Shown piece after piece: positions 14,399 to 21,172 of a stretch of DNA of 44,361 bases. The first letter of the stretch is position 1. Each line of letters begins with the position of its first letter. The DNA is taken from IMG/VR virus record IMGVR_UViG_3300020119_000128, positions 1 through 44,361 of that record; one strand, given 5' to 3'. The translations under genes and the position numbers were made by a program. The DNA comes from a virus. Below the pieces are notes generated by a model. It had not been told where the DNA came from, did no database searches, and saw only the letters and a program-made list of their open reading frames with translations.

Positions 14399-14713
14399 AT
14401 GAATCAGTATCGGCAGGGAGATGTTTTGATTGAGCGGGTGGAGGAAATTCCGCGGGGGATAAAGCGGCAGAAGCATAAGGGAAAGATCGTTTTGGCGCTG
14501 GGCGAAGCGACGGGGCATCATCATTGCCTGGAAACGGAGGCGGATGCGGCTGATTGGTGGAAGACGGATGGCGGAGATCAGTTTGTGGAGACCCGGGCTT
14601 CGGCTGTGATCACGCACCAGGAGCACGCGCCGATTCCGTTGCCGGCGGGACGGTACCGAGTGCGCCGGCAGCGAGAGTATTCGCCGGAAGCGATCCGCAA
14701 CGTTGCTGATTAG
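14399..14713 (+). CDS. Conserved hypothetical protein of the QGDVL...REYSPEAIRNVAD family (104 aa)
   Basis: ATG 14399. The protein opens with YRQGDVLIERVEEIP, has a central EATGHHHCLE segment and HQEHAPIPLPAGRYRVRRQ, then ends REYSPEAIRNVAD. I recognise this as a widely distributed small beta-barrel-like family whose genes normally precede a DUF6745-type protein, exactly as here. The role of the pair is not established to my knowledge. Histidines in the TGHHH and HQEHAP segments could bind a metal. Confidence 0.7.
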   Translation: MNQYRQGDVLIERVEEIPRGIKRQKHKGKIVLALGEATGHHHCLETEADAADWWKTDGGDQFVETRASAVITHQEHAPIPLPAGRYRVRRQREYSPEAIRNVAD

Positions 14714-14730
14714 CTATGAGGAGGCGATTT

Positions 14731-15951
14731 ATGGTGCCCCAAGAGTTCATCGAGGCGTGCGATTATCCGGGCGAGTTGCGGATCGGCGAGGTCGAAAAAT
14801 CGTTGCTCGATTATTTGAGCGCACTGGGACTGGAGCGAAAGGTTCAGCGGATCGAGCCAGGCTGGGAGCTGGGGGATTACCCGGCGCTGAAGCGGTACGC
14901 TAACGAAGTGCTGGACGATTTCGCGAAGCGCAGCGGGTACAAAAGAGACGCCAGAGACGCCATAGACGCCAGAGACGCCATAGACGCCAGAGACGCCATA
15001 GACGCCAGAGCCGCCATAGACGCCAGAGCCGCCAGAGCCGCCATAGCCGCCAGAGCCGCCATAGCCGCCATAGCCGCCATAGACGCCATAGCCGCCAGAG
15101 CCGCCATAGCCGCCAGAGCCGCCAGAGCCGCCAGAGCCGCCAGAGCCGCCATAGCCGCCAGAGCCGCCATAGACGCCAGAGCCGCCATAGACGCCAGAGC
15201 CGCCAGAGATGCCAGAGCCGCCATAGACGCCATAGACGCCATAGACGCCATAGACGCCATAGACGCCATAGACGCCAGAGCTATCGATCGATTCGCCGCC
15301 TGGTGCATTCAGTACGGCGGTTGGTATTATTGGGATTGGGAGTTGTCCTGGCTGGCAGCGCTTTTTCTTGGGGCGAAGGAGCTGGATAAATCAGCGGTGG
15401 TGAAGTGGTCAGAGCCGCTGTATCGCGCGTTTGTAAATGGCGCATGGATGCTTCATTGTACGGAGGACACTTTGTTTTGGGTGGCAAAACCAAAGGTGAA
15501 CGTCGAGCTGATCAACGGACAGCGGCGGCTTCATAATGCGACTTACGCCGCGTTGGAGTCCGACATTGAGAACATCTATTTCTGGCACGGAGTGCTGGTG
15601 CCGGCCTTCGTGGTGGTCCGGCCTGAGTGGATAACGGTCAAACATGTCGAGACTGAAGAGAATGCCGAGGTCCGGCGGATTATGATCGAGCGCTACGGGC
15701 AGGCGAAGTACCTGCTGGATTCTGGAGCGTCACAGATCCACCAGGATGATTTTGGGACTTTGTACCGCAAGGAGATCTCGAACGATGAGCCGCTGGTAAT
15801 GGTGAAGGTGGTGAATTCGACGCCGGAAGCGGATGGCTCGTTTAAGGATTACTTTTTGCGTGTGCCTCCTTCGATCAGCCGGGCGCGTGAAGCGGTGGCG
15901 TGGACGTTCGACCGGGCTGAGGGCGATTACGATCCGGCGTTGCAAACATAA
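14731..15951 (+). CDS. DUF6745-like protein interrupted by a 37-unit (D/A)A(I/R) repeat (406 aa)
   Basis: ATG 14731 is chosen over 14716 because AGGAGG stands six bases before it. Residues 1-72 form a helical N-terminal part. Residues 73-183 are 37 uninterrupted tripeptides Asp/Ala-Ala-Ile/Arg, predicted as one long alanine-rich helix of about 111 residues. From 187 the conserved region resumes (WCIQYGGWYYWDWELSWLAA) and continues with YFWHGVLVPAFVVVRPEWIT and RAREAVAWTF, typical of the DUF6745 family. It follows its usual partner at 14399. The repeat uses AGA and ATA codons that are otherwise rare here. Confidence 0.7.
   Translation: MVPQEFIEACDYPGELRIGEVEKSLLDYLSALGLERKVQRIEPGWELGDYPALKRYANEVLDDFAKRSGYKRDARDAIDARDAIDARDAIDARAAIDARAARAAIAARAAIAAIAAIDAIAARAAIAARAARAARAARAAIAARAAIDARAAIDARAARDARAAIDAIDAIDAIDAIDAIDARAIDRFAAWCIQYGGWYYWDWELSWLAALFLGAKELDKSAVVKWSEPLYRAFVNGAWMLHCTEDTLFWVAKPKVNVELINGQRRLHNATYAALESDIENIYFWHGVLVPAFVVVRPEWITVKHVETEENAEVRRIMIERYGQAKYLLDSGASQIHQDDFGTLYRKEISNDEPLVMVKVVNSTPEADGSFKDYFLRVPPSISRAREAVAWTFDRAEGDYDPALQT
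14947..15279 (+). repeat. Minisatellite: 37 tandem copies of a 9-bp unit G(A/C)CGCCA(T/G)A
   Basis: Exactly 333 bases, 37 units, in frame throughout. Units differ almost only at two positions: A or C (Asp or Ala) and T or G (Ile or Arg); one unit has GAT for GAC. A nine-base unit changes protein length in three-residue steps without frameshift, so copy number can vary freely. Confidence 0.97.
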
Positions 15952-16574
15952 TGAGCGAGCAGCAGGCATATCCACTTTCTTGGCCGGAGGGTTGGTCGAG
16001 GACGCAGTTCCGCAAGAGCAGCAATTTCAAGCGAACCGCGCCAGAATTCGCAGGTCGCCGGCATTCGATGGAGGAGAGTTGCGATTTCCTGGCCGATGAA
16101 CTTGGCCGGTTGGGAGCAAAAAAGCAGATTCTCTCAACGAACGTGCAGCGGCGTTTGGATGGACGGCCGTATTCGGGCCAGGGCCAGCCGAGAGATCCGG
16201 GCGCGGCGGTGTACTTCGAGCTGAAGGGGAAACCGGTAAGCCTGGCTTGCGATAAGTGGGATCGCGTGGAGGACAATGTTTGGGCGATTGCCAAACATAT
16301 CGAGGCGCTGCGCGGACAGCAGCGTTGGGGCGTGGGATCGATCGAGCAGGCGTTTCGTGGCTACACAGCTTTGCCGGGCCTGGGAGAATCGGAGGCGTCG
16401 AGTTGGTGGAAAACTTTGGGCGTTCCGATCAATGCTGGCCCTGACCAGGTGAAGGAGGCTTATCGGATCCTGGTGAAGAAGCATCATCCGGATTCGGGCG
16501 GGGATTCGGAAATGTTCCGGAGAGTTACGAAGGCGATGGAACTGTTCGAACTGAGCCAAAGGAAGGCGGCATGA
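15951..16574 (+). CDS. J-domain protein (207 aa)
   Basis: ATG 15951 overlaps the upstream TAA. The C-terminal 60 residues are a J domain: SWWKTLGVPINAGPDQVKEA, then the HPD motif in KKHHPDSGGD, and a last helix FRRVTKAMELF. J domains stimulate the ATPase of DnaK/Hsp70. The N-terminal 140 residues contain MEESCDFLADELGRLGAKKQ and AVYFELKGKPVSLACDKW, a form I associate with plasmid and phage proteins that carry a terminal J domain. It may direct host DnaK to a phage replication complex; the initiator gene follows 300 bases later. Confidence 0.8.
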   Translation: MSEQQAYPLSWPEGWSRTQFRKSSNFKRTAPEFAGRRHSMEESCDFLADELGRLGAKKQILSTNVQRRLDGRPYSGQGQPRDPGAAVYFELKGKPVSLACDKWDRVEDNVWAIAKHIEALRGQQRWGVGSIEQAFRGYTALPGLGESEASSWWKTLGVPINAGPDQVKEAYRILVKKHHPDSGGDSEMFRRVTKAMELFELSQRKAA

Positions 16575-16817
16575 TGGAAAAACTGAACGCGGTGAACAAG
16601 TCGTGAATATCCTGATCTTCCAACTGTGTGGTGGTTGGCGGAAGATGGAGCGCGTGGTGAAGATGTTCTTCGAGTGAAGAGCTTTTGCAATAAACAAAAA
16701 TGAAGGCCGGCCCCACCACAGGGCCAGCCCCCAAACTAAATCGCCCATGAATAGGCTGACTCTAGATAGCAGTTTTGCCGGTATTTTCAACATAAATTGG
16801 GGCAGGGGAGAGGGCTG
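16575..16817. other. Non-coding gap with a GC-rich hairpin
   Basis: No convincing gene; only 11- and 24-codon frames occur. Near 16704-16733 GGCCGGCCC and GGGCCAGCC can form a stem around a CACCACA loop. T-rich sequence follows it only on the minus strand, so any terminator would serve leftward transcription. Composition is more balanced than the flanking genes. No clear promoter for the initiator gene is seen. Confidence 0.5.
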
Positions 16818-16880
16818 GGAGGACCGGCGCTGTGAGCGGCGGAGGACCGGCGCTGTGAGCGGCGGAGGACCGGCGCTGTG
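16818..16880 (+). repeat. 23-bp tandem repeat, nearly three copies, ending in the initiator start codon
   Basis: GGACCGGCGCTGTGAGCGGC recurs at 16821, 16844 and 16867, a 23-base period. The third copy is cut off after CGCTGTG, and that GTG (16878) is the start of the replication gene. Each copy carries GGAGGA, so the ribosome site is repeat-derived. Confidence 0.9.
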
Positions 16881-17876
16881 AATAGCACAGAACGAGCGTA
16901 CCGGCTGGCGATGAGGCAGCACGATTTCGACAAGCAGCATTTGAAGGTGCTGGATTTTGTTTTGTTCCATTCGTACGGCCGGCCGGATGCGAGGGCGAAG
17001 GCGTGGGTTCCGCGGCAGCTTTGTATTGCGATTTGCACGGGGATGGATGACGGGGATTTGTCGAGAACGGTGAAATGGTTGAAGGCGCAGCGGGTTATCG
17101 AGCAAACGGCAGATGAGGATGGGGCGTGGTTTGCGATGTTGCCGCCGGGTACGTGGAAGGTGTCGCTGAAGGTGGATAGCGAGTCGATGGCGAATGATAT
17201 GGAGGAATGGTTATACCGGGCGGATCCGGGGCATCCGGAATTCTGGGAAATACCAGCGAGTTTGAGCGATGCTTTGAGGGAGGTATTTGTCGAGTCGTCG
17301 AGCGCGAATGGTCGAGCGGAGTCGAGAGTCGAGCCGTCGAGCGACAAGGCGTCGAGTTGGATCGGATCCAAGTCGGTGCAGAGGGGGATAACCAACGATG
17401 AGGTTGGGAAATCCCCAAATCCGGGCAATGCTAGCCCGGGCGGTCGAGTTGGGGAATTCCCAAGTCAGTCGAGGCCTGGCGCTGGGGCGCCGGGTTTTGG
17501 CGTTGGGAATTTCCCAACTTCGGTCCCTCGAGAACGAGAAGCTCGAGCACGAGAAGATTCCCGATGCTCGACATCTCGGGAACGAGTACTCGGTCTCGAT
17601 AAGGAGCGGGTTAACGTCTCGGATTTCCAGGCGTACGTTGAGCGGGAGTTATTTGGGCTGATCGGCAATGAGGAGCGGGGAGGCGAATGTGGCCTGATGT
17701 GGGAGAGGGCGATCCGAGACATGCCGGAGGAGCTGAATGAGCTGATCGGCCAGGCGAAGTTGCTTCAACAGGAGGGGAAGATAACGAGGAGCGTCGGGGC
17801 CTGGCTTAACGCGAGTGTTTACCGGGCATTGGAGCGGCGGAAGACGGAACGGTTGAGGGTTGCAGAAAGAAGGTAA
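16878..17876 (+). CDS. Replication initiator, O-like, with internal iterons (332 aa)
   Basis: GTG 16878. The N-terminal 75 residues fit a winged helix (LKVLDFVLFHSYG ... LSRTVKWLKAQRVIEQ) as in lambda O and related initiators. Residues about 140-235 are low-complexity and contain VG(K/E/N)(S/F)P three times, encoded by three palindromic DNA sites. The C-terminal 90 residues are helical (FQAYVERELFGLIG ... ITRSVGAWLNASVYRALE) and may contact a helicase or loader. The gene is the only replication gene seen, so host helicase and polymerase would be recruited. An origin inside the initiator gene is the lambda arrangement. Confidence 0.7.
   Translation: MNSTERAYRLAMRQHDFDKQHLKVLDFVLFHSYGRPDARAKAWVPRQLCIAICTGMDDGDLSRTVKWLKAQRVIEQTADEDGAWFAMLPPGTWKVSLKVDSESMANDMEEWLYRADPGHPEFWEIPASLSDALREVFVESSSANGRAESRVEPSSDKASSWIGSKSVQRGITNDEVGKSPNPGNASPGGRVGEFPSQSRPGAGAPGFGVGNFPTSVPREREARAREDSRCSTSRERVLGLDKERVNVSDFQAYVERELFGLIGNEERGGECGLMWERAIRDMPEELNELIGQAKLLQQEGKITRSVGAWLNASVYRALERRKTERLRVAERR
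17404..17517. other. Candidate replication origin: three palindromic iterons
   Basis: Three 15-bp sites of the form TTGGG(A/G)A(A/T)(T)(C/T)CCCAA lie at 17404-17418, 17449-17463 and 17503-17517. The second and third are perfect apart from the central base. They are followed by two CTCGAG(A/C)ACGAGAAG direct repeats (about 17527-17556). Placement inside the initiator gene matches lambda-type origins, where the initiator binds iterons in its own gene. Confidence 0.6.
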
Positions 17877-17913
17877 AAACAGAGGTAACAGGCTGATTTT
17901 CAAAGGGGGAGTA

Positions 17914-17925
17914 TTGACTTATACT
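17914..17925 (+). promoter_or_regulatory. Possible promoter of the response regulator
   Basis: TATACT (17920-17925) lies 11 bases before ATG 17937 and could be a -10 box; the matching -35 (TTTTCA, 17897) is weak. TTGACT at 17914 directly precedes it but is badly spaced for any -10 downstream. If TATACT is used, the message would be nearly leaderless. Confidence 0.35.
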
Positions 17926-17936
17926 CGACGCATAGA

Positions 17937-18575
17937 ATGCGTGATAATTGGATCCGCGTAGCGCTGGTCGAGGATTTGAAACCGTTATTGATCGCGCTGG
18001 AGGTGGAGTTGGGAATGGCGCGGGGAATCCAGTGTTGCGGGAGTTTCGAGACGTTCGATCGGGCGTTCAAAGCGATCGCGGGGGCGAAGATTTTTCCGGA
18101 TGTGGTGTTGATGGATATTTCTTTGCCTGGGCGCAGCGGGATCGAGGGTTGCGAGATCCTGAAACGGAAGTGGCCGCGGATCAAGGTGCTGATTTTCTCG
18201 GGGGATGATAACCAAAGGACGGTGTTGCGAGCGTTCGCGGCCGGGGCGGATGGTTATCTGGAGAAGAAGGCGCCGCGGGAGGAGCTGGCGGCGGCGGTGG
18301 AGTCGGCGCACAGGGGCGGGTTTCCAATGTCGGAAAAGGTGCGTGAAGCGATCGCGCGGTACCAGTGGGGTGTGCATAGTTTGTTGCCGAAGTTGTCGCC
18401 GACGGAAAAGGAGATCTTTGAGGAGGTTGAGAAAGGGAAGAGTCACAAGGAGATCGCGGATCTGATGCAGATGAGTTTGCACACTGTGAAGACGCATCTG
18501 AGGAGGATCCTGGAGAAGCATGGGGCGGGTTCGAGTTTGCAGGTGTTGGCGATGCGCCGGAGCGCTGCGTTTTAG
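17937..18575 (+). CDS. NarL/FixJ-type response regulator (212 aa)
   Basis: Residues 6-125 are a receiver domain: acidic pair in VED (E12, D13), phospho-acceptor D60 in VVLMDISLPG, S88 in IFSGDD and K110 in YLEKKAP, all in place. Residues 150-205 are a LuxR-type HTH (LSPTEKEIFEEVEKGKSHKE, then TVKTHLRRILEKHG). It should bind DNA when phosphorylated by a host histidine kinase; no kinase is in the phage. It sits between the initiator and the Gam-like gene, so it may tie early phage expression to a host signal, or redirect host genes. Phage-encoded response regulators of this type are uncommon. Confidence 0.9.
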   Translation: MRDNWIRVALVEDLKPLLIALEVELGMARGIQCCGSFETFDRAFKAIAGAKIFPDVVLMDISLPGRSGIEGCEILKRKWPRIKVLIFSGDDNQRTVLRAFAAGADGYLEKKAPREELAAAVESAHRGGFPMSEKVREAIARYQWGVHSLLPKLSPTEKEIFEEVEKGKSHKEIADLMQMSLHTVKTHLRRILEKHGAGSSLQVLAMRRSAAF

Positions 18576-18637
18576 CGGGCGCTTGTCGCACTTTTGTGGG
18601 ACTGCCGGGGTGAGTGAGGAGCGGGCAGGATGGGCGC

Positions 18638-19174
18638 GTGACTGATACGACAGTTCTTCCAAACGAAATCAAATCTCTGGATGAAGCTGAGGCCGCAATG
18701 GGCCATATCGCGTTGCTGGCGATCCAGGTGTGTTATTGCAAGGCGCGCAAAAGCAAGTTGATGATGATCGTGAATCGGCGCGATCAGAAGATCAAAGCAT
18801 TGGGAGACAGTATCGCGCGGCAAGAGTTGAGGTTGAAGGAGTGGGCGACGAAACAGAGAGCTGAATGGGAGGAGAAGAGTTTTCCGTTGAGGCAAGGGAC
18901 GATCGGTTTTCGGCCGACGCGGGAATCGGTAAGGCCGGCTGAAGGGGAGACGGATTTGACGGTGTTGGCGAGGCTTCGAAAGTTGATCAAGCGGAATAAG
19001 GAGAAGTGGAAGGCTTATGTGCGGACGAAGGAGGAGATCGATCGGCAGCAGATATTCAAGGATACGCGGCCGGAGACGTTGAAGCTGACGGCCGGCGACC
19101 TGGAGAAGATGGGTGTGGTGATCGAAAAGGGAGAGGTTTTCTACGCGGATCCAAAAATCGAGCGCGCGCAGTGA
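18638..19174 (+). CDS. gam: Gam-like host-nuclease inhibitor (178 aa)
   Basis: GTG 18638 follows GGATGG; the upstream in-frame start at 18614 adds residues with no family likeness. The layout matches the Mu Gam family: an N-terminal helix (SLDEAEAAMGHIALLAIQV), a long charged coiled region (NRRDQKIKALGDSI...), the beta hairpin QGTIGFRPTRESV, and a C-terminal EKMGVVIEKGEVFY. Mu Gam binds DNA ends as a Ku-like dimer and shields them from RecBCD. Length is close to Mu Gam (174 aa). Overlaps the next gene as GTGA. Confidence 0.85.
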   Translation: MTDTTVLPNEIKSLDEAEAAMGHIALLAIQVCYCKARKSKLMMIVNRRDQKIKALGDSIARQELRLKEWATKQRAEWEEKSFPLRQGTIGFRPTRESVRPAEGETDLTVLARLRKLIKRNKEKWKAYVRTKEEIDRQQIFKDTRPETLKLTAGDLEKMGVVIEKGEVFYADPKIERAQ

Positions 19175-19641
19175 GCAAGGTGGCGTTCAAAGACCCGGCG
19201 GAGTTGCCGCAGGTGGCGGTCGTTGATCATCCAGAGGATCATTGTCTGGAGGCGTTTTGCCGGCGTTGCAATCACGAAGTGGACGCGGTGTGTCCGAAGT
19301 GCAGTTCGAACGTCGATACGGCCGGGCACGTACACAGCAATGAGAAGGGGGCGGTGTTGAGGCATCCGGAGTTTTATCGGCGATTGATGACGATGTTGCG
19401 GACCGCGCGGCAAACGAAGTTCACGTTGGATTGTTATTTCATCGCGACAGGGGACGCGTACGCCGACGGGATCAGCATGACTGACGTCGGCCGAACCTGG
19501 GGAGTGACGAAGGCGGCCGTAAGCAAACATTGCCGGGCGATTTGCGCTTACCTGGGAATTGCGCCGTCGCCGTACATGCGCAAGGAGCAGGCTGCAGAGA
19601 CTTTCCGATTATCAAATCGCAGACCGATAAAATATGAATGA
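19171..19641 (+). CDS. Zinc-ribbon plus HTH regulator (156 aa)
   Basis: GTG 19171 overlaps the Gam stop. Four cysteines in FCRRC and AVCPKCSS (residues 31-50) form a probable zinc ribbon. Residues about 108-135 (MTDVGRTWGVTKAAVSKHCR) are an HTH like those of sigma-type regulators. It could be a late-gene activator because the late operon starts 900 bases downstream. Overlaps the next gene by eight bases. Confidence 0.7.
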   Translation: MSKVAFKDPAELPQVAVVDHPEDHCLEAFCRRCNHEVDAVCPKCSSNVDTAGHVHSNEKGAVLRHPEFYRRLMTMLRTARQTKFTLDCYFIATGDAYADGISMTDVGRTWGVTKAAVSKHCRAICAYLGIAPSPYMRKEQAAETFRLSNRRPIKYE

Positions 19642-20260
19642 TAACCTGACGGTAATTTCTTCTGAGCTCGCGGCGAATGGGGCGGAGTTTACGCCAGTCG
19701 AATTAAAGCTTCCGGATGATATGTCGCTCGAGCAGTGGAGCGCGGTCGGGCGAAGGTTGTGCCGTACGGATCAAATCGTGAAGTGGTGGCTAGGGGATTG
19801 GGCGGCCTTTGGCGCCGGCGACAAGGAGCGGAAAGAAAAGGATTGGCGGAAGTATGGGAAGCTGAAGGAGTTCGCCGAAGCAAACGGGATCGATTATGGG
19901 ATGCTGCGCAATATGGCGTGGGTGTCGAGGTCGATACCGTTGTCACGCCGGCGCGATAATGTTGAGTGGTCCAAGCATCAGGAGATCGCGCCATTGCCAG
20001 CTAAGGACCAGGCCAAGTGGCTTGCTAAAGCAGAGAAGGAAGAGCTGCCTCGAGCTGAACTACGTCGGCAGATACGGCAGAGTGGCGGGGAGTCTAATGC
20101 GCTGCAGAGTGATGGCCCGGTGATCCGCTTCGCATCGAAGTCTTGCGACGATCTTATTCATTGGCTGACTACACAGCCAGCGGACTTCTGGAACGCAGAC
20201 CGGCGCCGGCTATGGAAGGATCGGCTCGAACCGATCGCGAAATTCTGGGAAGGCCTGTAA
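19634..20260 (+). CDS. LmbU-like regulator (208 aa)
   Basis: ATG 19634. The segment LPDDMSLEQWSAVGRRLCRT, followed by QIVKWWLGDWAAFG, GIDYGMLRNMAWVSRSIPLS and WSKHQEIAPLPAKDQAKWL, matches the LmbU family, an HTH group known from actinobacterial antibiotic clusters and also seen on phages and plasmids. It would bind DNA and control transcription. As the last gene of the early operon, followed by a terminator, it may control the late promoter. The assignment rests on motif order from memory. Confidence 0.65.
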   Translation: MNDNLTVISSELAANGAEFTPVELKLPDDMSLEQWSAVGRRLCRTDQIVKWWLGDWAAFGAGDKERKEKDWRKYGKLKEFAEANGIDYGMLRNMAWVSRSIPLSRRRDNVEWSKHQEIAPLPAKDQAKWLAKAEKEELPRAELRRQIRQSGGESNALQSDGPVIRFASKSCDDLIHWLTTQPADFWNADRRRLWKDRLEPIAKFWEGL

Positions 20261-20295
20261 TCACACACGGCAATGAGGCTATCAATAGCAACCAT

Positions 20296-20316
20296 AACCC
20301 GCCCTAATAGCGGGTT
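20296..20316 (+). terminator. Rho-independent terminator of the early operon
   Basis: AACCCGC and GCGGGTT form a perfect 7-bp stem around CCTAATA, 35 bases after the stop of the LmbU-like gene, followed by TGGGTCCTTCC. The T tract is weak, so termination may be partial. Confidence 0.65.
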
Positions 20317-20569
20317 TGGGTCCTTCCACCATAGGGCGCCGAAAGCAGGTTTCCGAACTTCGGAAAGTGGCTGCGCACAGAAAAAAAAGAGCCCGCCAGC
20401 CAGCCAGAGCGATTTTTTTCTAAAAGCGATGGCGAGGCCGGCCAGCCAGGCGAGAGCTGAAGGAAGCTATGCGCGTTTTCACGCGCATAACGCATTTGCA
20501 GATTTGCAAATTTTGGGCTGCAAATTTGCAAGTGGATCGCGGAGTTAAAGTTTTTGGATTGGAAATTGT
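20317..20569. promoter_or_regulatory. Palindrome-rich region before the terminase genes (candidate pac/cos or late control)
   Basis: No gene is seen. Notable are two GCCAGCCAG blocks flanking GATTTTTTTCT, a perfect 9-bp hairpin TATGCGCGT-TTTC-ACGCGCATA (20468-20489), and five TTTGCA/TGCAAA half-sites between 20495 and 20530, including a 12-bp palindrome at 20519-20530. Such clusters just upstream of the small terminase gene are typical of packaging sites or of a late promoter's activator sites. I do not find a convincing -35/-10 pair. Confidence 0.5.
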
Positions 20570-20743
20570 ATGAAGGCGTATCTGATCGTTTTGTTGATCT
20601 GGTTTTCGATTTGCGTGCTTTCGAATTTGCTGAGCCTGGCGATCGATCCAAAGGAAAAGCATGGGAGCGCGTTGTTTCATCTGGTGGTTCACCTGGGGTT
20701 TTTGGTGGCAACGATTTGTGTTCTGACTTTGCTTGGTGGGTGA
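20570..20743 (+). CDS. Small two-span membrane protein (57 aa)
   Basis: ATG 20570 to TGA 20741-20743. Two hydrophobic segments (LIVLLIWFSICVLSNLLSLA and LVVHLGFLVATICVLTLLGG) are joined by a charged loop DPKEKHGS. The next gene starts at the base after its stop. A two-span protein at the head of the late operon could be a holin, antiholin or exclusion protein, but position away from the lysis cassette leaves this open. Confidence 0.65.
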   Translation: MKAYLIVLLIWFSICVLSNLLSLAIDPKEKHGSALFHLVVHLGFLVATICVLTLLGG

Positions 20744-21172
20744 GTGAAGAAGAGAAAGCAGAAGCGGAAGTTTAGTTTTCGGGAGGTGGCGAAGGAGGCG
20801 GGAGTGGACCGGGCCTCAGTGCCGAAGTGGTGCGGGAATTGCAAAACGAAGGAGGAGGCGATCGCGGTATGCCTGGAGAGGAAGAAGCCGGCGGAGGAGG
20901 GGTTGAGCTGGTTTCAGCAGAAGGCAAAGGAGGAGACGATCCGGTTGCGGCGGTTGAATGAGATCGAGGAGAACACAAAGAACAGGTCGTGGGTGGCGAT
21001 GAAGACTTTGCAGGGGATTGTGTCGTTGATCATGAATCAGTTGGAGCAGTTGCCTGGGCGAGTGGGTTCACAGCTCGGGCTTGATGGACGGCAGGTGGCG
21101 GCGATGCAGAGGTTGATCGATGAGGTGAGGTTGAGCGCGGCGAAGGAGATCGAGTCGGGGGGTGAGAAGTGA
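20744..21172 (+). CDS. Terminase small subunit, Nu1-like (142 aa)
   Basis: GTG 20744. A basic N-terminus (KKRKQKRK) leads into an HTH (FSFREVAKEAGVDRASVPKW). A coiled middle (ETIRLRRLNEIEENTKNRSW) and a helical C-terminus (LQGIVSLIMNQLEQLPG) follow, as in Nu1-like small subunits that recognise the packaging site and oligomerise. It directly precedes the large terminase, overlapping as GTGA. The palindromes at 20468-20530 are plausible binding sites. Confidence 0.75.
   Translation: MKKRKQKRKFSFREVAKEAGVDRASVPKWCGNCKTKEEAIAVCLERKKPAEEGLSWFQQKAKEETIRLRRLNEIEENTKNRSWVAMKTLQGIVSLIMNQLEQLPGRVGSQLGLDGRQVAAMQRLIDEVRLSAAKEIESGGEK

Noticed and set aside
14947-15279. CRISPR-like array
   Set aside because: The units are 9 bases with no spacers and are in frame within a gene.
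14877-15308. Minus-strand frame reading MASMAALAS repeats
   Set aside because: It is the mirror translation of the 9-bp minisatellite; any 3n repeat opens several frames. The plus-strand gene has conserved flanks.
19940-19963. Operator copy inside the LmbU-like gene
   Set aside because: Although 22 of 24 bases match the acb2 palindrome region, the segment codes SRRRDN-type residues that fit the family, so coding constraint explains it equally well.
20296-20316. Integron attC-like or att site
   Set aside because: The simple 7-bp stem with following T-rich text after an operon end is better explained as a terminator.
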